Source: Bacteroidales bacterium UBA6431
GTDB lineage: Bacteria; Bacteroidota; Bacteroidia; Bacteroidales; UBA932
DNA length: 7,662 nt
Direction of reading: 5' to 3'
NCBI GenBank assembly: GCA_002439095.1
Contig: DJOT01000040.1
Span: forward strand, 2,815-10,476
Part shown: positions 1 to 5,369 of the stretch, piece by piece
Layout of the letters: each line of letters starts with the position of its first letter
Position numbering within the stretch: the first letter of the stretch is position 1
Program-made: the position numbers and the translations under genes
Notes under the pieces: model-generated
The model's database searches: none
The model's input: only the letters and a program-made list of their open reading frames with translations
What the model was told of the DNA's origin: nothing

Positions 1-280
1 CCTCGCGGGTCATGCCCTCCTTGCGAGGAGCTCCGCCGGATGAGATGATGTACTTGGCATCCTTGAAAGCCACTGCAGGATCAACGGTCCAAGTGATGTT
101 GGCGCCTTCGAATGCGCAGTGATACATCTCCTCGGCCACGCCATGCACGCCTGGCTCGAAGATGTCGTAAAGGCAAACATTAGGAGTGAGCCCAAGCATA
201 AGGGCAGTCTGTGCCATATTGGAGCCGATCATTCCGCCGGCACCGACAATGAGCAACTTTTCGTCAGTAAGGTATTTCAT
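1..280 (-). CDS. mdh: malate dehydrogenase, N-terminal part (runs off left edge)
   Basis: Cytoplasmic NAD-dependent malate/oxaloacetate oxidoreductase of central carbon metabolism. Only the first 93 codons lie in the window. Read on the minus strand from the ATG at 280-278, the protein begins MKYLTDEKLLIVGAGGMIGS. Visible family features are the Rossmann GxxGxxG loop (G13, G16, G19), an acidic residue at the end of the second beta strand (D39 in CLYD) that normally binds the NAD ribose, and the active-site loop SSGGAPRKEGMTRE (80-93). In malate and lactate dehydrogenases, R86 and R92 of that loop would contact the substrate carboxylates. The text resembles the Bacteroidales malate dehydrogenase that begins 'MKYLTDEKL', which differs from the shorter classical type. 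The catalytic His and the C-terminal domain lie outside, so completeness cannot be judged. The gene is divergent from the phosphopantetheinyl transferase gene, with an 83-bp gap. Confidence 0.9.
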   Translation of the reverse strand, partial: MKYLTDEKLLIVGAGGMIGSNMAQTALMLGLTPNVCLYDIFEPGVHGVAEEMYHCAFEGANITWTVDPAVAFKDAKYIISSGGAPRKEGMTRE

Positions 281-298
281 AATAATATCGATATTATT
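281..298. promoter_or_regulatory. 18-bp perfect palindrome abutting the mdh start codon
   Basis: AATAATATCGATATTATT is identical to its own reverse complement, and it ends one base before the mdh ATG. The symmetry breaks at the next pair (280/299). It lies downstream of the putative mdh -7 element, so it would be in the transcribed leader. Two roles are possible: a DNA operator for a dimeric repressor, or a weak RNA hairpin (7 A-U pairs around a UCGA loop) at the ribosome entry site. The dyad is seen directly; the function is inferred, and AT-rich palindromes also arise by chance. Confidence 0.5.
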
Positions 299-318
299 GT
301 ACTTCCTCAAAAGTGGGA

Positions 319-326
319 CAAATATA
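319..326 (-). promoter_or_regulatory. Bacteroidota -7 promoter element for mdh
   Basis: On the minus strand this reads TATATTTG, an exact match to the Bacteroidota housekeeping -7 consensus TAnnTTTG. It lies about 38 bases upstream of the mdh ATG, which predicts a start of transcription near 312-314 and a leader of roughly 32-34 nt. I find no convincing TTG-type -33 element at the usual spacing. The same octamer precedes tsaE at 6993-7000. Confidence 0.55.
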
Positions 327-337
327 CAAAAAATCAT

Positions 338-345
338 TATCTTTG
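338..345 (+). promoter_or_regulatory. Bacteroidota -7 promoter element for the PPTase gene
   Basis: TATCTTTG matches the TAnnTTTG consensus exactly and lies 18 bases before the ATG at 364. Transcription would start near 350-352, giving a leader of about 12-14 nt that is AT-rich and lacks a Shine-Dalgarno sequence, as is common in Bacteroidota. The -33 region is weak. The element is back-to-back with the mdh -7 box, with only 11 bp between them. Confidence 0.6.
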
Positions 346-363
346 CGCCGATATAAAATATTT

Positions 364-1005
364 ATGGCTCTATATCTAATACAGGATCTTGACGACGACT
401 ACCACTCGAAACTGGGAGTCTGGAAGATCACCGAGTCCGAAGAAGAACTTCGCAGACTCTCTTCAGTTCCGGCAGATGAACTTGAAGAAATATCCTATAT
501 AAAAAGTGAATCCCTGAGAAAGCAGAAATTCGCTGTCAGAGCACTGCTTGATGTGATGTTCGGTGAAAAAGTGTACCTTAGCCACCACGACAACGGCAAG
601 CCCTACATAGAAAATTCCGCGACCAACATAAGCATCACCCACACCGACAAATACGTAGCTGTCATCCTCAACGACACCGAAGAGGTGGGCATCGACTGCG
701 AGTCCCTCGACAGGGACTTCTCCGCCGTGGAGAAGAAAGCTCTGTCCGAAGAGGAGATCGAAAGCCTCGATGAGGACAAGCGCAACGAGCAGCTGGCCAT
801 CTACTGGTGCGCCAAGGAAGCCGTATACAAGAAAATGTCACAGCACAATGTGGATTTCGCCGAGCAGATTGAAGTGGATGACTTCAGGCTGCGCGGAGAG
901 GGGGAGCTTGAAGCCACTTTCATACAGAAAGACGGGTTCGAGGAGGAGTTGCACCTCCAGTACATGACTTTCGACCGCCACGTACTGGTCTGGGTCGCCG
1001 GATAA
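364..1005 (+). CDS. 4'-phosphopantetheinyl transferase superfamily protein
   Basis: A 213-residue protein expected to transfer 4'-phosphopantetheine from CoA to a serine of acyl carrier or peptidyl carrier proteins in the cytoplasm. The Sfp/AcpT-type signature motifs are present in order: NGKPY (77-81), ISITHT (89-94, the CoA-binding Ser/His segment), VGIDCE (108-113, metal-binding D111 and E113) and WCAKEAVYK (148-156, metal-binding E152 in the WxxKEA motif). The length suits the compact single-gene form seen in Bacteroidales. I chose the ATG at 364 rather than the GTG at 313, because 313 lies upstream of the predicted transcription start and adds 17 residues without family similarity. The gene converges with envC, with three bases between the stop codons. 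Whether it activates only fatty-acid ACP (AcpS role) or secondary-metabolite carriers cannot be read from the sequence; no biosynthetic cluster is present here. Confidence 0.9.
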   Translation: MALYLIQDLDDDYHSKLGVWKITESEEELRRLSSVPADELEEISYIKSESLRKQKFAVRALLDVMFGEKVYLSHHDNGKPYIENSATNISITHTDKYVAVILNDTEEVGIDCESLDRDFSAVEKKALSEEEIESLDEDKRNEQLAIYWCAKEAVYKKMSQHNVDFAEQIEVDDFRLRGEGELEATFIQKDGFEEELHLQYMTFDRHVLVWVAG

Positions 1006-1008
1006 ATC

Positions 1009-2214
1009 TTAACGTGAACGTAGCCAGGCCTCGGGATTCTGCGGGGCCTTCTCTTTCCATATCTGGAAATGCAGCAGGGCTTGGCCGTCAATCGTATCGA
1101 CCTGCCCTATGGTTTGGCCGGTCTTGACTCTGTCGCCTGCCTTGACCGATACCTGTCCGAGTTTGCAGTAGAAACTGAAATAATTGCCGTGCTGAACAAG
1201 CACGCACTTGTTGTAGCCGGGCATCATTATCACCCTTTTGACATCCCCGTCGAACACCGCTTTCACCTCCGTGCCAGGGGACAGAGAAATCCCGATGCCG
1301 TTATTGAACGGCATGACGATTGAGGTGTAGACCGGGTGATTGTGCTTGCCGAATTTCTCGACCACCGGGCCGTCGGCCGGCCACGGGAGTTTACCCTTGT
1401 TGGCTTCAAATTCAGATGCAAGTTTGTAATCTATTGCCTTGGCTGACTTCGCCTGAGTTTTTCCAGAAGGCTTATTCTTGCCCTCATCCATGTATTGGGC
1501 TATTATCTTCTCTATTTCCTTGTTGAGGGCTTCGACCTGCTTGCGTTTGGAGTTGAGTTGTTTCTGGTATCTGGTCTTGTCCCGTTTGAGGTTGGCCACA
1601 AGGGTATCGGAACGTTTTTCTTCTATCCTGAGTCCATCCAATTCTTTCTGCCTGTCTGACTTGAGGCTCTCCGCCCGGCGGCGCATGCTCTCCAAGGATT
1701 CCATTCTGGTTTCGAGTTCGGACTGGAGTTCCTTTATTCTGGCAGCCTGCCGGTTCATCTGTGATGAAAGGTTCTTGAAGTAGAGATATCTTCTGGCCAC
1801 CTGCCCGAGGTCTTCGCCGGAGAACACGAAAGCATACCACAGGCGGGTGTCGCGGTTGCGGTAGGCACCCTTGATGAGCCGTTCGTAATAGACTGTCATC
1901 GTATCCAGCCTCGCTTTCAATGATTCGTACTCGCGCCTGGCTGTCCGGATGCTGTCAGATATGATCCGGATTTCCCTGTCGCTCTCCTGTATAAGGGCTC
2001 GCCTGTTGGATATCTGCTTGCGGATGAGGGTAAGTTCATTCAAGGCACTGCTGCTCTTGTTGGAATTCTCCTTCAGTTGTCTCTGTATCTGGGCTATCTC
2101 TTTCTCCAGTTGAGCCTTACGGCTCTCCTGAAGCCTTGTATCCTGCCCCGGCAGAGCCACACTGGTGAGCAGAGCAAGAGCCAGAGACGCAAATATTAGC
2201 CTGAGCGGTCTCAT
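1009..2214 (-). CDS. envC: EnvC-type murein hydrolase activator (coiled coil plus degenerate LytM/M23 domain)
   Basis: A 401-residue exported protein. An N-terminal signal peptide (about 1-24, hydrophobic run LIFASLALALLTSVAL) is followed by a long charged coiled coil (about 25-245), a Lys/Ser-rich linker (about 246-260) and a C-terminal LytM/M23 domain (about 276-400). The M23 zinc ligands are mostly gone: the usual HxxxD reads NNGIG (304-308), the HxH motif reads LLH (380-382), and the YAHL site reads YCKL (349-352). Only H382 of the metal site survives. It should therefore not cut peptidoglycan, but act as an allosteric activator of N-acetylmuramoyl-L-alanine amidases during daughter-cell separation, as EnvC does in Escherichia coli. 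No amidase gene is in the window. The ATG overlaps the TGA of the upstream TPR gene (ATGA), so the two are probably co-transcribed and translationally coupled. The assignment is firm; the amidase partner is inferred. Confidence 0.9.
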   Translation of the reverse strand: MRPLRLIFASLALALLTSVALPGQDTRLQESRKAQLEKEIAQIQRQLKENSNKSSSALNELTLIRKQISNRRALIQESDREIRIISDSIRTARREYESLKARLDTMTVYYERLIKGAYRNRDTRLWYAFVFSGEDLGQVARRYLYFKNLSSQMNRQAARIKELQSELETRMESLESMRRRAESLKSDRQKELDGLRIEEKRSDTLVANLKRDKTRYQKQLNSKRKQVEALNKEIEKIIAQYMDEGKNKPSGKTQAKSAKAIDYKLASEFEANKGKLPWPADGPVVEKFGKHNHPVYTSIVMPFNNGIGISLSPGTEVKAVFDGDVKRVIMMPGYNKCVLVQHGNYFSFYCKLGQVSVKAGDRVKTGQTIGQVDTIDGQALLHFQIWKEKAPQNPEAWLRSR

Positions 2215-3458
2215 TTTGCAGCTTTCTGCTCGGAGAGAGTCTTGTAGTAGGAAGCCAGATCCGTCTCGCCCAGAGTTTCAAGCACTTTGGAATAATGCTC
2301 AAGCACCACAGCACTCTCCTTGCCCCCATAAATCATGGCATGCTTAAAAAGAGGCTTGGCTTCCTGTGGCTTGTGCAGAAGGTAAAGAATCCATCCGCAG
2401 GTATCAAGATATGTGGCGTTGTCGGGTTCCTGCTCCACAGCGCGTCGGCTCATTTTCAATGCCTTACGAAGAGAACGCTTTTTAAGCGAGAGATAATACG
2501 CATAGTTGTTGAGTACCGGCGCATAGTCCGGATTTATCTTCAAAGCTTTCTCGTAGGCCTTGAAGGCGCGCTTCTGATCTCCATTCTGATAAGAGACATC
2601 CCCCTCGTATGAATATGCGAAGACCTGTTTCTCCTTGTTGCCCTGACGCGCTGCTGATTCTGCAAGACGGGCGCAGGCTGACAGGACCTCATCCCAACGG
2701 CTTTCTATAGAAAGGAGTTTTATCTTGAGTTCCTGGGACTTCAAGTCCTCCGGATACAAGCCGAGACACTTGTCCACAAGCAACTTCAGCTGCTCGCCCC
2801 AGACCCACCAGAATTTGGAATCCAGATTGTCAACTATCATCGAGAGGTAATCGCTCTTGATGTCGGCGCGGACATTTTCATTATCAATGAAATGCCCGAG
2901 AGTCACAAAAAAATCAGGATAGCTGCCCGTCATCCGGAGAAGTTCAATCTTGCCGAGTTCCGCCGGAGCATAAGAAGGGTCCAGTTCAAGAGCCTGGTTG
3001 TAGTAGGCAAGAGCGACAGAATCCCTCTTCTGCTGAAAACGGGCATCCGCGATGAGCGTCAAAGTATTGGGAGTATTATACAGGGCCGGACTCATCTTGA
3101 CAAGTTTTTCGCAGACATCCGCGAGAGAGGTACGGTCACCCTCGTTGCTGTAGAGAGTGGCAAGTGCATTGAGATACCATGCATTGGAAGAATCAAGTTG
3201 CGTAGCCTTGATCAAGTGCTCCGCTGCCCTGCCGTTCTCGCCCATAGCGAGTTCGCACAGTCCGAGATAGTAGTTGACAGCATCGTCATCCGGTGCGGAG
3301 TCGAGCAGGACAAGGAACTTCTCCTGCGCCTGCAGGTACCTGCCTTCAGCATACTCTCGGGCGGCATCTAGAAACTGCCCGCTGTCAGCCGTATTCTGAG
3401 CTCTTAGACCGAGACAGGACAACAATACTACTATATATATAATGACTATCTTTCTCAT
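2211..3458 (-). CDS. secreted tetratricopeptide-repeat protein
   Basis: A 415-residue protein with a signal peptide (hydrophobic IVIIYIVVLLSCLGL, probable signal peptidase I cleavage after RAQ at 19-21). LLSC at 12-15 could be read as a lipobox, which would make it a lipoprotein. The mature part is alpha-helical, with TPR-like units at about 27-94, 95-125, 133-166, 282-315 and 317-378; the clearest repeats are near ALELDPSYAP and ALKINPDYAPVLNNYAYYL. A Trp-rich segment (FWWVW, 216-220) sits in the middle. TPR arrays bind peptides or partner proteins, here in the periplasm. I chose the ATG at 3458, because AAGGA lies five bases upstream and the predicted transcription start is near 3470; the upstream ATG at 3473 and TTG at 3479 would then be outside the mRNA. 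The gene precedes envC with a 4-bp overlap, suggesting an envelope-linked function. The specific role is unknown. Confidence 0.85.
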   Translation of the reverse strand: MRKIVIIYIVVLLSCLGLRAQNTADSGQFLDAAREYAEGRYLQAQEKFLVLLDSAPDDDAVNYYLGLCELAMGENGRAAEHLIKATQLDSSNAWYLNALATLYSNEGDRTSLADVCEKLVKMSPALYNTPNTLTLIADARFQQKRDSVALAYYNQALELDPSYAPAELGKIELLRMTGSYPDFFVTLGHFIDNENVRADIKSDYLSMIVDNLDSKFWWVWGEQLKLLVDKCLGLYPEDLKSQELKIKLLSIESRWDEVLSACARLAESAARQGNKEKQVFAYSYEGDVSYQNGDQKRAFKAYEKALKINPDYAPVLNNYAYYLSLKKRSLRKALKMSRRAVEQEPDNATYLDTCGWILYLLHKPQEAKPLFKHAMIYGGKESAVVLEHYSKVLETLGETDLASYYKTLSEQKAAK

Positions 3459-3463
3459 CTCTT

Positions 3464-3468
3464 TCCTT
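3464..3468 (-). promoter_or_regulatory. Shine-Dalgarno-like site deciding the TPR gene start
   Basis: The minus strand reads AAGGA, five bases before the ATG at 3458. It is the clearest ribosome-binding sequence in the window; most other starts here have only AT-rich leaders. It supports residue 1 being the Met of MRKIVII rather than the upstream in-frame ATG at 3473 or TTG at 3479. Confidence 0.6.
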
Positions 3469-3476
3469 ATCATACG

Positions 3477-3484
3477 CAAAAGTA
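3477..3484 (-). promoter_or_regulatory. Bacteroidota -7 promoter element for the TPR-envC operon
   Basis: The minus strand reads TACTTTTG, an exact TAnnTTTG match, 18 bases before the chosen ATG at 3458. Transcription would begin near 3470-3471, giving a leader of about 12 nt that just includes the AAGGA site. No clear -33 TTG is seen at normal spacing. Confidence 0.6.
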
Positions 3485-3508
3485 TGCAATTTTATGAGAA
3501 AAATTGGC

Positions 3509-3516
3509 TACTTTCG
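3509..3516 (+). promoter_or_regulatory. possible -7 element for the ECF sigma gene
   Basis: TACTTTCG differs at one position from TAnnTTTG and lies 21 bases before the ATG at 3538. An alternative, TATTATTG at 3521-3528, also has one mismatch but is very close to the start codon. Neither has a well-placed -33 element. ECF genes are often partly self-transcribed from a different promoter type, so the true promoter could lack the housekeeping motif. Confidence 0.3.
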
Positions 3517-3537
3517 TGGGTATTATTGGATTTGACG

Positions 3538-4098
3538 ATGCAACTTTTCGGAAACGGAAAGCATCTTGACAATCGGGAAACGGAAATGATAGACGGGGCG
3601 AGACGTGGAGACCGCCGTTCCCAAAAAGCCATCTTCGACCTCTTGTCACGGAAGATGTTCGCAGTATGCCTGCGGTACATGGGGGACAAGGACGCGGCCG
3701 AAGACATACTTCAGGACGGATTTGTGACCCTGTTCTCAAAGTTGGACAGTTATTCGGGCGCAGGTTCATTTGAAGGTTGGGCAAGAAGGATCTTTGTCAA
3801 CACTGCACTGATGAGTCTCAGGAAGAAAGATGCTCTCAAGAACACCGAGGACCTCGAAGCCGCATGGAACATGGCAAGCGGCGATCCGTCCCCGATACAG
3901 AAGATAGGCAATGACGATCTTCTGAAGATGGTGGCAGCTCTTCCTCCCGGATTCCGGACGGTATTCAACATGTATGTGATTGAAGGCTACTCCCACAAGG
4001 AGATCGCAGAAGCCCTCGGAATCTCAGAGACCACATCCCGCTCACAGTTACAGAGGGCGAGAGTGCTGCTGCAGTCGAAGATAAAGGAAAGATATTAG
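3538..4098 (+). CDS. ECF-type RNA polymerase sigma-70 factor
   Basis: A 186-residue sigma factor that would direct RNA polymerase to an envelope-stress or signal-responsive regulon. Region 2 spans about 23-96, with the conserved run AEDILQDGFVTLFSKLD (54-70) and the -10 recognition/melting helix SFEGWARRIFVNTALMSLRKK (77-97). Region 4 spans about 129-183, with the helix-turn-helix YSHKEIAEALGISETTSRSQ (151-170) followed by LQRARVLL, typical of Bacteroidota ECF factors. Regions 1.1 and 3 are absent, as expected for ECF proteins. I start at the ATG at 3538, which puts the first conserved motif (ETEMIDGARRGDRRSQ) at residue 14; upstream in-frame starts at 3484 and 3442 add non-conserved sequence that overlaps the opposite promoter. 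The next gene, 6 bp downstream, encodes the presumed anti-sigma factor. Confidence 0.93.
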   Translation: MQLFGNGKHLDNRETEMIDGARRGDRRSQKAIFDLLSRKMFAVCLRYMGDKDAAEDILQDGFVTLFSKLDSYSGAGSFEGWARRIFVNTALMSLRKKDALKNTEDLEAAWNMASGDPSPIQKIGNDDLLKMVAALPPGFRTVFNMYVIEGYSHKEIAEALGISETTSRSQLQRARVLLQSKIKERY

Positions 4099-4104
4099 TT
4101 CAAG

Positions 4105-5262
4105 ATGCAAGAAGAGAATAAGGAGTTCGACCTCCTGGTGAGGTCAATGCTTGAGAACGCCGAGGCGAGACCGTCGCGCGGTGTTTGGAAAGCCATATCC
4201 TCCAGTCTGGATGCACGCCCGCAGGCACAGCCTGTGGTTTGGGCCAGATGGGCCGCAGCCTCCCTTGCACTTGCCGCCGCACTTGGTGCCGCACTTTTCT
4301 TCCGGGGCACAAGCAACTCAAGCCCCATTGCTCCAGAGCGCAGCCTCGCCCTCCTGAGCACAGAAAAGCAGACGATAAAGGCAGAATTTGACAATGCCGC
4401 CCCGCTCATAGCACTCCCGGCACGACAGAAATCCGTCTCCGGAGACACCGCAGAGACCGGACAGGCCGCTGTCGAGACAGCGGCAGAAGCCATAGCCCCT
4501 AAAAGCACAGGCACGGAAGGCACAAACAAGCCGGCAAGCAGGAAAAAGAGCAAGTGGAAAAAGGCGGAGCAATATCAAGATGACCTTGACCTGCTGGCCG
4601 CAGCGGACAGCAAAAAAGACAGGCGCAAGTTGTCCCTCTATGCGAAAGGCTCCATCGGCGGCAACGATTCCGACTTCAGGTTCTCTCCGTCACACACCGC
4701 AATGGCGCCTGGCGAGAAAAGTACAGGGTTCACGGAGCTGAGCACATCCACATACGGAGTTCCCCTCACTTTGGGTCTCGGAGTGCGTTATCATGTGCTG
4801 CCGAGGCTATCAGTCGGGACAGGAATAGACTATTCCCTGCTCACGAGGACTTTCACCGGCAAATACAGCGGAATTTCCTCCGTCACCGGAGAAGAGATAC
4901 AGGAAGCGGGCAATGTCGCCCACAGCCTCCAGTACATAGGTATACCTCTCGGATTGTATTATGATCTTCTCGGCACGGACAGGCTCAAGGTGTACGTCTA
5001 TGGCCTCGGCGAGGCTGAGTATTGCATATCAAGCAGATATACTCTGTTCGCAGCTCCAAACATAATACGGGACGAGCGGGTTCAGAAGCTCCAGTACTCC
5101 ATAGGCGGCGGACTTGGCATAGAATTCAGCCTCTCACGCATTCTCGGACTATATGTGGATCCCGGCATAAGATATTACTTCCCGTCCGACCAGCCAAAGA
5201 GCATAAGGACCGACAAGCCTGTCATGATCAGTTTCGATGCCGGCTTGAGGTTCAATTTCTGA
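4105..5262 (+). CDS. anti-sigma-like protein fused to an outer-membrane beta-barrel (Dma-like)
   Basis: A 385-residue protein with an unusual envelope-spanning layout. Residues 1-40 look like the short sigma-binding segment of Bacteroidota anti-sigma factors (FDLLVRSMLENAEARPSRGVWKAI). One hydrophobic helix lies at about 45-66 (WARWAAASLALAAALGAALFF), with no cleavable signal peptide before it. Residues 67-172 form a low-complexity linker rich in Ala, Thr, Glu and Lys. Residues 175-385 alternate polar and hydrophobic residues like an 8-stranded porin-type beta-barrel (YAKGSIGG, LGLGVRYHVLPRLSVGTGIDY, YVYGLGEAEY, GGGLGIEFSL, GLYVDPGIRYYF) and end in RFNF, a C-terminal Phe typical of BAM substrates. 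I infer that it spans both membranes and controls the sigma factor encoded just upstream. Such dual membrane-spanning anti-sigma proteins (Dma, partner Das) are known in Bacteroides thetaiotaomicron, where they affect vesiculation. The signal sensed here is unknown. Confidence 0.82.
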   Translation: MQEENKEFDLLVRSMLENAEARPSRGVWKAISSSLDARPQAQPVVWARWAAASLALAAALGAALFFRGTSNSSPIAPERSLALLSTEKQTIKAEFDNAAPLIALPARQKSVSGDTAETGQAAVETAAEAIAPKSTGTEGTNKPASRKKSKWKKAEQYQDDLDLLAAADSKKDRRKLSLYAKGSIGGNDSDFRFSPSHTAMAPGEKSTGFTELSTSTYGVPLTLGLGVRYHVLPRLSVGTGIDYSLLTRTFTGKYSGISSVTGEEIQEAGNVAHSLQYIGIPLGLYYDLLGTDRLKVYVYGLGEAEYCISSRYTLFAAPNIIRDERVQKLQYSIGGGLGIEFSLSRILGLYVDPGIRYYFPSDQPKSIRTDKPVMISFDAGLRFNF

Positions 5263-5266
5263 TAAA

Positions 5267-5294
5267 AAACTTCAAAAGACATAAGAAACTTCAA
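5267..5294 (+). repeat. short direct repeats in the sigma/anti-sigma 3' UTR
   Basis: AAACTTCAA occurs at 5267-5275 and again at 5286-5294, 19 bp apart. In addition TTCAATTTTTGAT (5290-5302) repeats the end of the preceding gene, TTCAATTTCTGAT (5251-5263), with one mismatch. This may be a small local duplication of the gene end. No function is evident, and AT-rich sequence makes chance similarity plausible. Confidence 0.4.
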
Positions 5295-5299
5295 TTTTT

Positions 5300-5339
5300 G
5301 ATGACATCCGGAGAACGACTGTTCCAGATGTCATTTTTT
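5300..5339 (+). terminator. intrinsic terminator after the ECF sigma/anti-sigma operon
   Basis: The 8-bp perfect stem ATGACATC (5301-5308) / GATGTCAT (5327-5334) encloses an internal loop and an inner GAAC/GTTC stem with a GACT tetraloop. A run of six T (5334-5339) follows. It lies 38 bases after the stop codon at 5262 and should end the sigma/anti-sigma transcript. The stem is only moderately GC-rich, so read-through into the lipoprotein gene, which has no clear promoter of its own, is possible. Confidence 0.75.
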
Positions 5340-5369
5340 GTTCCGTCATTTGCACAAAACCTCATTGCT

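Noticed and set aside
2892..3371. A 159-codon open frame on the plus strand, opposite the TPR gene
   Set aside because: It lies wholly antisense to a well-supported TPR coding region, has no recognisable domain or leader, and is explained by the codon bias of the real gene.
3442..3537. Longer start for the ECF sigma factor with a hydrophobic N-terminus
   Set aside because: The added residues are not family-like and overlap the 5' end and promoter of the divergent TPR gene.
4095..4553. A 152-codon open frame on the minus strand, opposite the sigma/anti-sigma junction
   Set aside because: It is antisense to the N-terminus and linker of the Dma-like gene. Its Ala/Ser/Cys-rich composition is a mirror of the low-complexity linker.
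3500..5350. A shared ECF promoter motif (TTTCGT at 3512-3517, TTCCGT at 5341-5346)
   Set aside because: The hexamers are similar, but no upstream element with matching spacing accompanies them, so two short matches are not enough.
5022..5369. N-terminal extension of the lipoprotein frame by 116 codons
   Set aside because: It overlaps the end of the anti-sigma gene in another frame and crosses the terminator hairpin. A clear lipoprotein signal peptide starts at 5370.
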